A stretch of DNA of 11,427 bases from 2-01-FULL-49-17 sp035549275. GTDB lineage: Bacteria > Patescibacteriota > Minisyncoccia > 2-02-FULL-40-12 > GWA2-44-9. A program made the translations under genes and the position numbers. Each line of letters begins with the position of its first letter. Positions within the stretch are counted from its first letter, which is position 1. The DNA is taken from NCBI GenBank assembly GCA_035549275.1, contig DASZRH010000045.1, forward strand, positions 1-11,427, read 5' to 3'. The notes beneath the pieces are model-generated. The model was not told where the DNA came from. It made no database searches and saw nothing but the letters and a program-made list of their open reading frames with translations. Positions 5,647-11,360 of the stretch are shown piece after piece.

Positions 5647-6447
5647 TTATTTGACTTTGATGTTTACGACGAGATCTCCGGGTTCGACGCCCCCTTTGCC
5701 GGCATTCCCGCCGCGCGGGACAAGGATATTGTATGTATGCGGTAAGTCGGCCGGAATCCGGATTTCAAGCTGACGCTTAGACTTGGCGCGGCCAGTGCCT
5801 TTGCAGGCATGGCATTCCTTCTCGGGTTTCTTGCCCTTGCCGCCGCAGGCCGGACAGACCGAGAGCTGGGAGAACATGCCAAATGCGGTGCGGGAGGTGT
5901 GACGAATCTGACCGGCACCCTTGCATGTATCGCAGATAATGATACGGTGGCCTTTTTCGACGCCTTGGCCCTGGCACTCGGCACATGTATCCTGGATTTC
6001 ATATTCAAAGGTACGCGTGGTGCCGAGATCTTTTTTGGTGATAGTCATCTCAATATACAAATCCTCGCCTTTTTGGGGCTGATCGTAGCCCGGCTGGCGG
6101 AAACCGCCGAACATTTCCCCGAACATCTCAAAAATATCTTCGGCGTTGCCCCGGCGCCCGCCGCCGAACATACTCCATAAATCCTCCTGATTAAAATTGT
6201 ATCCGCCCTGGCCCGCACCGCCCATGCCGCCGTCGTTATAGGCGAAACCGAAATTATCGTATTGAGAACGCTTTTTTGGGTCTGACAAAACCTGGTAGGC
6301 CTCATTGACCTCCTTGAATTTGGCCTCGTCGCCGTGCTTTTTGTCGGGATGATGCTCGTGGGCCAGTTTGCGGTAGGCCTTTTTGATTTCATCTTGGCTG
6401 GCCGTTCGCGGTACGCCGAGAATATTGTAGTAATCCTTGTTGGGCAT
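5647..6447 (-). CDS. dnaJ: DnaJ co-chaperone lacking the last C-terminal domain
   Basis: Stimulates the DnaK ATPase and delivers clients. The 266-aa product has a J domain (about 1-68) with HPD at 33-35, a Gly/Phe-rich region (about 66-120) and a complete zinc domain of four CxxCxGxG repeats (cysteines 155/158, 172/175, 198/201, 212/215). The first C-terminal beta domain is split around the zinc domain as usual. The protein stops after GDLVVNIKVK (257-266), where full DnaJ proteins of about 370 aa continue with the second beta domain and dimerisation helix. No frameshifted continuation is seen: the promoter of the next gene follows at once. The ATG at 6447 was chosen over a TTG one codon upstream. 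It is not clustered with hrcA-grpE-dnaK, has no CIRCE, and has its own promoter that interlocks with a divergent RNA gene. Confidence 0.92.
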   Translation of the reverse strand: MPNKDYYNILGVPRTASQDEIKKAYRKLAHEHHPDKKHGDEAKFKEVNEAYQVLSDPKKRSQYDNFGFAYNDGGMGGAGQGGYNFNQEDLWSMFGGGRRGNAEDIFEMFGEMFGGFRQPGYDQPQKGEDLYIEMTITKKDLGTTRTFEYEIQDTCAECQGQGVEKGHRIIICDTCKGAGQIRHTSRTAFGMFSQLSVCPACGGKGKKPEKECHACKGTGRAKSKRQLEIRIPADLPHTYNILVPRGGNAGKGGVEPGDLVVNIKVK

Positions 6448-6453
6448 CAATTA

Positions 6454-6482
6454 AATTTACCACACTTGACACTAAATTTCAA
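6454..6482 (-). promoter_or_regulatory. dnaJ promoter, leaderless spacing
   Basis: On the minus strand: TTGAAA (6482-6477), 17-bp spacer ending in TGG, TAAATT (6459-6454), then 6 nt to the ATG at 6447. It overlaps the promoter of the divergent RNA gene. Confidence 0.65.
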
Positions 6483-6493
6483 TATGATATAAT
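6466..6493 (+). promoter_or_regulatory. Consensus promoter of the structured RNA gene
   Basis: Perfect TTGACA (6466-6471), 16-bp spacer, perfect TATAAT (6488-6493) preceded by TGA (extended -10). This is the strongest promoter in the window. It predicts a start near 6500. Confidence 0.85.
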
Positions 6494-6499
6494 GCGATC

Positions 6500-6729
6500 A
6501 TCATTGAGTTCTTTAAAGTTCGGGGAAGTCGTAGAAGTCCGGCAAGCGCTGGATATCCAGCTGAAGGCGATCGCGCCGGTCAGGTGCGCGGGAACAGTCG
6601 TTTCCGGCTGGACGCTTCCCCGTCTCCCGTTGCAGCCGTGCGTCGAGCGTTCCTCCTCACCGCTCTGCACAGCGCAGCAAGGCCTCTCGTTTCTGTACCC
6701 CATGCACAGGAACGATCGAGGCCTTTTTT
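6500..6729 (+). ncRNA. Unidentified structured RNA, about 230 nt
   Basis: Bounded by a perfect consensus promoter and a strong terminator, with no credible protein. Pairings read by eye: an outer stem 6521-6528 with 6615-6622 (8 bp). An inner 7-bp stem follows at 6537-6543 with 6607-6613 (one G-U), after an asymmetric internal loop. This encloses three hairpins: 6548-6552/6557-6561, 6572-6577/6583-6588 (one G-U) and 6589-6595/6600-6606 (one G-U, AGUC loop). Together these form a four-way junction. A second imperfect hairpin spans 6630-6680, with an 11-nt pyrimidine-rich loop UUCCUCCUCAC at 6650-6660. The terminator hairpin follows. It shows no tRNA-like end, no RNase P core motifs and no SRP GGAAG tip, and it is not a simple 6S-like rod. 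The start is predicted, not measured. The role is unknown; the position beside dnaJ is the only context. Confidence 0.7.
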
Positions 6730-6730
6730 A
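6679..6730 (+). terminator. Intrinsic terminator of the structured RNA
   Basis: AAGGCCTC (6679-6686) pairs with GAGGCCTT (6718-6725). A further 10 bp (6687-6696 with 6706-6715, one G-U) follow after a 2-nt bulge, with a 9-nt loop. The run of T at 6724-6729 follows the stem. No T-run follows in the opposite direction. Confidence 0.85.
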
Positions 6731-6733
6731 TTT

Positions 6734-7534
6734 TCAAACAATGAGCGTTTCGGCTTTGATATCCCGCTCGCCGATTTTAACGACACCGGCTTTTTTCAGT
6801 ATCCAGAACCAGATCATGCCGACCAGCACGGCCATGGCCGATACCGGCCAGGAAAGCCCCCACAGGATCAAGAAGAGCGCAAAGGCCAAGATTGGCGGCG
6901 CATATCGGAAATACGGTTTTAGAAAATTGTTTACGTCCGTATACGTCTGATTGACGATCTGGCTGACTTCTTCCTGATAGCCGGCCGCTTCGCTGGGGCC
7001 GACTTTGTTGGCGATCGCCTTGTTAACCAGGTCTTCAAAGAAGACAGCGGTCTGCGACGGCAAACGGCCCGATTCCTTGATTTGATCGGCCAGTGAACTT
7101 TGATACGCCGCAAATGAGATCAAGACGAATAATCCCAGCACGATCGGTAGCATTCCCCGCCAAAGAAACGCTGAAATGTTTACTTTTAACCGTTCGGTTA
7201 CCTCCCGTCCCACCCGATTGGACGCCTCGTAGCAAAATACGAGAAATATCCCCGCGCCAGTTAAGTTTAGCCAACTAGGACCGAATTGAAGAATGAACAG
7301 ACCGCCGACAATCGCCGAAACGGTAAGAACCCACAACCAAGACATCTGACGGAAGAGAATAAAGCCAACCCCAATCATACTCGTGAGCACCAGGAACGCG
7401 CCGAAGGATGGAATCTGCACCGAAACGCCCGTAATGCTGTTGAAATGAATCTGGCTGGAGCCGCCCCACATCAAAAGCGCCGAGATCAGCACAATGACAT
7501 GCCAAAGTGCAATTTTAATCGTCCTAGGTTCCAT
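6734..7534 (-). CDS. Seven-helix membrane protein of unknown function
   Basis: The 266-aa product has about seven hydrophobic segments (roughly 10-24, 43-61, 67-83, 86-101, 127-145, 210-226 and 228-247). Between helices 5 and 6 lies a long soluble segment (146-209) of amphipathic, acidic character (DQIKESGRLPSQ ... NKVGPSEAAGYQEEV) that probably forms an extracytoplasmic or cytoplasmic helical domain. The C-terminus (249-266) is soluble and charged. I do not recognise a family. It lies 132 bp downstream of dnaK on the same strand, with the structured 7558-7662 element between them. No promoter or Shine-Dalgarno is apparent at its ATG; the upstream 20 bases are pyrimidine-rich. It may be read through from dnaK. 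Confidence 0.75.
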   Translation of the reverse strand: MEPRTIKIALWHVIVLISALLMWGGSSQIHFNSITGVSVQIPSFGAFLVLTSMIGVGFILFRQMSWLWVLTVSAIVGGLFILQFGPSWLNLTGAGIFLVFCYEASNRVGREVTERLKVNISAFLWRGMLPIVLGLFVLISFAAYQSSLADQIKESGRLPSQTAVFFEDLVNKAIANKVGPSEAAGYQEEVSQIVNQTYTDVNNFLKPYFRYAPPILAFALFLILWGLSWPVSAMAVLVGMIWFWILKKAGVVKIGERDIKAETLIV

Positions 7535-7557
7535 TTAGGAGAAGAGTTGAAGTGAAG

Positions 7558-7662
7558 ACCGAGGACAGGCCCTTGAGGGACCGTTCGGAGGCGGGTAGCC
7601 GAGAGGGAGTGCAAAAGCCAGTAGGCTTTTGACGCGATCCCGAAAGGGCCCCTGTCCTCGGT
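7558..7662. repeat. 105-bp structured element with 12-bp terminal inverted repeats
   Basis: ACCGAGGACAGG (7558-7569) and its exact complement (7651-7662) close the element. CCCTT/AAGGG (7570-7574, 7644-7648) extends the stem past a 2-nt bulge. Inside are a stem GGGA/TCCC (7605-7608, 7638-7641) leading to a perfect 7-bp hairpin AAAAGCC/GGCTTTT (7613-7619, 7624-7630, loop AGTA), and a smaller hairpin TCGG/CCGA (7585-7588, 7599-7602 region). No T-run follows on either strand and no clear target-site duplication is seen. It fills most of the gap between dnaK and the next gene. It could be a small non-autonomous mobile or REP-like repeat, or a structured mRNA spacer limiting expression beyond dnaK. 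Confidence 0.65.
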
Positions 7663-7666
7663 TTGA

Positions 7667-9523
7667 TTACTTAGGCTGTTCGTCAGTCTTGGGCTGTTGT
7701 TCGTTCGTGGGCGGCGGGGTTTGCTGTTTATAGAGCTCGCCACCGACTCGCTGGGCGGACGTAGATAAGTCTTCCGTGGCGCGTTTAATCTCGTCCGTGT
7801 TTTCAGCTTTTATCGCGGCGCGTACTTTCTCTATTTTATCATTCAACTCTTTTTTGTCATCCTCTTTGATCTTGGCTTCGTTGTCCTTGATCATCTTTTC
7901 GGTCGTGTATGCCAGCGTTTCAGCCATATTCTTGGCTTCGGCCGCTTCTTTCTTCTTAGCGTCTTCAGCCGCAAATTTCTCGGCATCGGCCGCCATGCGC
8001 TTCTTTTCTTCATCTGACAAGCCCGATGAACCTTCGATGCGGATAGATTGTTCTTTGCTCGTCGCCTTGTCCTTAGCTTTGACATTCAAGATGCCATTGG
8101 CATCGATATCGAAGGAAACTTCGATCTGCGGGACGCCGCGGGGAGCGGGCGGAATCCCGTCCAAAATGAATCGCCCGAGCGTTTTGTTGTCCGTAGCCAT
8201 AGCACGTTCGCCTTGCAGAACATGGATTTCCACCGAGGGCTGATTATCAGCCGCGGTTGAGAAAATCTGCGACTTGGAAACCGGAACCGTCGTATTCTTT
8301 TCAATCATCTTGGTCGAGACGCCGCCCATGGTTTCGATACCTAATGACAACGGTGTTACGTCCAGCAGCAACACATCGCGGATATCGCCCTGCATGATGC
8401 CGCCTTGCACGGCTGCGCCGAGCGCGACGACTTCGTCAGGGTTAATGTCTTTGTGCGGCTCTTTGCCGAAGAGTTTCTTTACTTCCTCAACGATGAGCGG
8501 CATGCGAGTCTGGCCGCCGACCATGACAACTTCGTGGATGTCGGATAATTTCAAGCCTGCTTCTTCGACGGTTTTCTTGGTCAGTTGGATTGATTTTTCG
8601 ATCAGGTCGCGAGTTAATTCTTCAAGCTTAGCCCGGCTGAATGACATTGTGAAATGCTTCGGGCCGGACGCATCAGCGGTGAGGAACGGAATGTTGACTT
8701 CAGTCTGGAGCGTGCTCGACAATTCGTGTTTTGTTTTCTCGGCCGCATCCTTCAGACGCTGAACAACAAGCTGGTCTTTCGAGACGTCCATGCCGCTTTC
8801 TTTTTTGAACTCCGAAATAAAGTATTGGATGATGCGCTGGTCAATGTCGTCGCCGCCCAAGTGAGTATCCCCGCCCGTGCTGCGGACTTCGATGGTGTCT
8901 TCGGATACTTCGAGCACCGACACGTCGAACGTGCCGCCGCCGAAGTCGTAGACGACGATTTTTTCGTCTTTCTTCTTGTTGAAGCCATAGGCGAGCGCGG
9001 CCGCGGTCGGCTCGTTGATGACGCGCTTGACTGTCAAGCCTGCGATTTCACCGGCGTCTTTAGTTGCTTTGCGCTGGGCATCATCGAAGTACGCCGGAAC
9101 CGTGATGATAGCTTCGGTAATCTTTTCGCCCAGCTTGTCTTCGGCGTCGGCTTTTAATTTCTGGAGTACCATTGCCGAGATTTCCGCCGGCTTATACCAT
9201 TTGTCACCCATCTTGATTTCGACGTCCCCTTGCGAACCCTCGCGAATTTCATAGGGCAACAGCTCCTTGTCATGTTTGACTTCGGGGTCGCTGAACCGGC
9301 GGCCGATCAGCCGCTTGGCCGAAAAAATCGTGTTCTGGGGGTTGGTAACTGCCTGGCGCTTGGCTGTCACGCCGACATAGCGCTCCCCATTCTTTCCGAT
9401 CGCAACCACTGACGGCGTGGTACGGATGCCTTCTTTGTTTTCCAAAATCCTCGGCTGGCCGATCTCGACGACCGCCATTGCCGAATTTGTCGTTCCCAAA
9501 TCAATTCCTAATATTTTTGCCAT
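7667..9523 (-). CDS. dnaK: Hsp70 chaperone DnaK
   Basis: ATP-dependent chaperone of the cytosol. The 618-aa product is full length. The nucleotide-binding domain carries GIDLGTTNS (6-14), VYDFGGGTFDVSV (191-203) and VVMVGGQTRMP (332-342). The interdomain linker DVLLLDVTPL is at 383-392. The substrate-binding beta domain and helical lid (about 505-600) follow, ending in a Pro/Gln/Glu/Lys-rich disordered tail (600-618). The ATG at 9523 gives the standard MAKILGIDLG start. It lies 15 nt after the grpE stop in a hrcA-grpE-dnaK operon, so it should be HrcA/CIRCE controlled. No Shine-Dalgarno precedes it. The lack of a terminator before the structured element at 7558-7662 leaves its 3' end undefined. 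Confidence 0.98.
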   Translation of the reverse strand: MAKILGIDLGTTNSAMAVVEIGQPRILENKEGIRTTPSVVAIGKNGERYVGVTAKRQAVTNPQNTIFSAKRLIGRRFSDPEVKHDKELLPYEIREGSQGDVEIKMGDKWYKPAEISAMVLQKLKADAEDKLGEKITEAIITVPAYFDDAQRKATKDAGEIAGLTVKRVINEPTAAALAYGFNKKKDEKIVVYDFGGGTFDVSVLEVSEDTIEVRSTGGDTHLGGDDIDQRIIQYFISEFKKESGMDVSKDQLVVQRLKDAAEKTKHELSSTLQTEVNIPFLTADASGPKHFTMSFSRAKLEELTRDLIEKSIQLTKKTVEEAGLKLSDIHEVVMVGGQTRMPLIVEEVKKLFGKEPHKDINPDEVVALGAAVQGGIMQGDIRDVLLLDVTPLSLGIETMGGVSTKMIEKNTTVPVSKSQIFSTAADNQPSVEIHVLQGERAMATDNKTLGRFILDGIPPAPRGVPQIEVSFDIDANGILNVKAKDKATSKEQSIRIEGSSGLSDEEKKRMAADAEKFAAEDAKKKEAAEAKNMAETLAYTTEKMIKDNEAKIKEDDKKELNDKIEKVRAAIKAENTDEIKRATEDLSTSAQRVGGELYKQQTPPPTNEQQPKTDEQPK

Positions 9524-9538
9524 GGTAGTGTAAGTTAA

Positions 9539-9979
9539 TTATTTCGTTATTTTAACGCGGGCGGGGCGGATGACTTTACCGTTCAGCGTGTAGCCCGCTC
9601 TGACCTCGACAATCTTTTCGCCGCCTGGTTCGGTTTCGAGCGCTTCGTGGATTTCGGGGTTAAAGGCCGCGCCAGCCACTTCGATGCGTTCGACGCCGTA
9701 TTTTTTAAACAAATCGGTAAACTTCTTAACGATCTGCTCTAGCCCGACGCCCTTGAGTTCTTTAACTGCCAGTTCCAGATCGTCGAGAATTTCCAGCACT
9801 TCCAGAATCACGTCTTCATTGGCATATTTGAGCATTTCGCCCATGCGCCGGGCCTCGTCTTTCTTGTAATTCAGGAAATCGGCCCGTTCGCGTTTCCAAT
9901 TGTCAAGGTACTCTTGGGCTTTGGAATCCTCGACAATCGGTTCGTTTTTTTCTTCAGTATTTTGGGGTGTTTCGTTCAT
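9539..9979 (-). CDS. grpE: GrpE nucleotide exchange factor
   Basis: Dimeric ADP/ATP exchange factor for DnaK. The 146-aa product has a disordered acidic N-terminus (1-22) and a long helix region (about 23-85) containing DNWKRERADFLNYKKDEARR, the equivalent of the family's RAxADFxNYRKR segment. A C-terminal beta domain follows with FNPEIHEAL (106-114) and GYTLNGKVIRPARVKI (128-143), both hallmark sequences. It is somewhat shorter than the E. coli protein (197 aa) but complete. It begins 2 nt after the hrcA stop and ends 15 nt before dnaK, so it is translated within the heat-shock operon, probably by coupling since no Shine-Dalgarno is visible. Confidence 0.96.
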   Translation of the reverse strand: MNETPQNTEEKNEPIVEDSKAQEYLDNWKRERADFLNYKKDEARRMGEMLKYANEDVILEVLEILDDLELAVKELKGVGLEQIVKKFTDLFKKYGVERIEVAGAAFNPEIHEALETEPGGEKIVEVRAGYTLNGKVIRPARVKITK

Positions 9980-9981
9980 GG

Positions 9982-10755
9982 TTATATGGTTTTAACTCGT
10001 TTTCTTAATTCATCGGTGGCGCATTTGATCAAAGCGATGTTTTTTTCGTAATCCATCCGCGTCGGGCCGATCAGCGTCAGAGAGCCGATGTACCCCCGCG
10101 GGAGCGGATATTTGGCGACAATTACCGTCTCGCCCCGGACCTGGTTAAATGGATTTTCGCGGCCGATAAATACGTTAATATTGCTGGCCAGACGCGCTTG
10201 CTGGAGACGCATCGGCGCAAAAAACTCCCGCTCCAGCTGCTGGAACAGCTGATCGAATTCTTCAAAAAAACTGGTCAGCTGGAACATCCGTTTGAATTCG
10301 CGGAATTCCGGCATTTCAAAGAGCGATGTCAGGCCGACTTTGAAAAAATCCTCTTCGTGGTCGATGCCGGTGATGACGAGATTGCCAGCCAAACGTGAAA
10401 TGAGGTCGGCCATGGCCTTATTGATGGCTCGCGGTTCGGTGCCGGCTTCGGTCAGGCCGGCGCGGATCGCTTCGCGCATCCGCGCCGGCGCGGCCAGCTC
10501 TTCGCGCGCCAAAATGCGATTTACAAAATAGCGGTACGCTTTGTCGGTGGGAACGCGGCCACCGGACGTATGCAGCTGGGACAAAAAACCCTGCTCTTCG
10601 AGATCGTTCATCTCGTTGCGGACGGTAGCCGGGCTGACGTTCAAGCGTGACTTGGAGCAGACCAAAGCCGATGGGACAGGCTTAGCCGTTTTTACGAATT
10701 CCCGGATAATGAATTCCAGGAGTGAATCTTGTCGGTGAGATATGGCAATATTCAT
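9982..10755 (-). CDS. hrcA: Heat-inducible transcription repressor HrcA
   Basis: Represses chaperone genes by binding CIRCE and loses activity on heat stress. The 257-aa product has an N-terminal winged-helix domain (about 1-75) with the characteristic SPATVRNEMNDLEEQGFL and HTSGGRVPTDKAYRYFVN segments. A GAF-like dimerisation region follows, and near the C-terminus PRGYIGSLTLIGPTRMDY is the conserved signature (family form G-xGxLGvIGPxRMdY). It is about 80 residues shorter than typical HrcA, with the loss in the central insert region. A perfect CIRCE lies 35 bp upstream of the ATG, predicting autoregulation of hrcA-grpE-dnaK. A 12-bp perfect inverted repeat lies within the coding sequence at 10456-10489. 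Confidence 0.95.
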   Translation of the reverse strand: MNIAISHRQDSLLEFIIREFVKTAKPVPSALVCSKSRLNVSPATVRNEMNDLEEQGFLSQLHTSGGRVPTDKAYRYFVNRILAREELAAPARMREAIRAGLTEAGTEPRAINKAMADLISRLAGNLVITGIDHEEDFFKVGLTSLFEMPEFREFKRMFQLTSFFEEFDQLFQQLEREFFAPMRLQQARLASNINVFIGRENPFNQVRGETVIVAKYPLPRGYIGSLTLIGPTRMDYEKNIALIKCATDELRKRVKTI

Positions 10756-10777
10756 GGTGAAAATTGTCTACGCTGAC

Positions 10778-10807
10778 AGTATATTCCTGTTAGCACTCTC
10801 ATGTCAA
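10778..10807 (-). promoter_or_regulatory. Promoter of hrcA-grpE-dnaK
   Basis: On the minus strand: perfect TTGACA (10807-10802), 18-bp spacer, TATACT (10783-10778). The -35 hexamer sits inside the 9-bp spacer of CIRCE, so bound HrcA would block polymerase directly. The predicted start near 10771 leaves a leader of about 16 nt without a Shine-Dalgarno. Confidence 0.8.
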
Positions 10808-10816
10808 GAGTGCTAA
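10790..10816. promoter_or_regulatory. CIRCE operator (HrcA binding site)
   Basis: TTAGCACTC, 9-nt spacer, GAGTGCTAA: an exact match to the consensus CIRCE inverted repeat, upstream of hrcA itself. Known of the family: HrcA binds it as a dimer to repress heat-shock operons. Confidence 0.97.
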
Positions 10817-10845
10817 TTATCCACACCCCAATAGCCCCCAAGGCC

Positions 10846-10881
10846 AAAAAGAAAATCAGCCGGCGCTGCGCGCCGGCTGAT
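10846..10881 (-). terminator. Intrinsic terminator of the 136-aa gene
   Basis: A perfect 12-bp stem ATCAGCCGGCGC / GCGCCGGCTGAT (10855-10866, 10870-10881) with a 3-nt loop. On the minus strand it is followed by TTTCTTTTTGG. It begins 16 bp after the stop at 10897. Confidence 0.88.
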
Positions 10882-10896
10882 AGCCGTTGACTGCGG

Positions 10897-11307
10897 TCAG
10901 GACATCCTCACCAGAGGGCTGTCGAGCATCCGAAGCAATTCCCGGGCAATGAAGATGGTCTCGCCAGCCTCATCCTGTTCTTTGGCGTACTTGAGAGCGA
11001 TCACATCAAGAATCCGGTGAATGTCTACCCTGCCATCGAAGCCAGGGCCAATATTGTAGAGGCGGCAAAAGCTGACCGCGGATTCAACCATAAACCCCGT
11101 ATATTCCTTCGGAGAACGAGTGTCCTCGAGCAAAGTGAGCACTTCATTGATCGGCCGTTCCAAAATGCTGCAATTTTTGCAAATGACGTAAAGACGATCC
11201 AAATTCCGCTGATAATATGCAATCGGCCTAAAGAGCAAGATTCCGCCAGGGAAGTCTGTATTCATCAGACTGCTGAACCGTTCTTGCATGCCTTCTTTGA
11301 TCGACAT
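10897..11307 (-). CDS. Conserved-looking cytosolic protein of unknown function
   Basis: A 136-aa product (start at 11307) that I do not recognise. It has no signal peptide or membrane helix. It is mixed alpha/beta in appearance, with a CKNC pair (VICKNCS, about residues 47-53), one later cysteine, and a charged helical C-terminus (DVIALKYAKEQDEAGETIFIARELLRML). The ATG at 11307 is preferred: TATAAA at 11326-11321 lies just upstream, and the longer form from 11337 would begin before that box. An AGGA occurs 8 nt before the ATG, but it may lie at or before the predicted start site. A strong terminator follows the gene, and a divergent Nramp gene starts 54 bp away, so it is a single-gene unit. 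Confidence 0.65.
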   Translation of the reverse strand: MSIKEGMQERFSSLMNTDFPGGILLFRPIAYYQRNLDRLYVICKNCSILERPINEVLTLLEDTRSPKEYTGFMVESAVSFCRLYNIGPGFDGRVDIHRILDVIALKYAKEQDEAGETIFIARELLRMLDSPLVRMS

Positions 11308-11320
11308 AGGAGCTGTCCTC

Positions 11321-11326
11321 TTTATA
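11321..11326 (-). promoter_or_regulatory. Putative -10 of the 136-aa gene
   Basis: TATAAA on the minus strand, with no good -35 at 17-18 bp. The predicted start lies about 6-7 nt before the ATG at 11307. Confidence 0.35.
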
Positions 11327-11344
11327 CAGCAATTCAAAAAATTG

Positions 11345-11353
11345 TGCTAGTAT
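11345..11353 (+). promoter_or_regulatory. Extended -10 promoter of the Nramp gene
   Basis: TGC-TAGTAT (11345-11353) followed by 7 nt and the ATG at 11361: the same spacing as def and the 192-aa gene. There is no clear -35. Confidence 0.45.
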
Positions 11354-11360
11354 GGAAGCA

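Noticed and set aside
5647..6008. DnaJ shortening as a frameshift pseudogene
   Set aside because: The reading frame is intact with all motifs up to a natural stop, and the following bases hold the next gene's promoter instead of CTD-II remnants.
6500..6729. Assignment of the structured RNA to tmRNA, RNase P RNA, SRP RNA or 6S RNA
   Set aside because: No tRNA-like 3' end or tag frame, no RNase P conserved core, no GGAAG-type SRP tip, and a branched fold instead of the 6S rod. GUCCGGC and GCAGCAAGG fragments resemble known RNAs only superficially.
6492..6950. 152-codon + strand open frame through the structured RNA and into the 266-aa membrane gene
   Set aside because: Its ATG lies inside the TATAAT box, the frame runs through the terminator hairpin and T-run, and its second half is antisense to a clear membrane protein.
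7558..7662. The post-dnaK element as an intrinsic terminator
   Set aside because: No T-run follows the closing stem on either strand, and the fold is multibranched.
7776..9157. Several long + strand open frames opposite dnaK
   Set aside because: They are antisense shadows of the conserved dnaK coding sequence; no promoter or family resemblance.
10541..10738. Small + strand frames opposite hrcA
   Set aside because: They are antisense to the conserved HrcA winged-helix region, with no independent signals.
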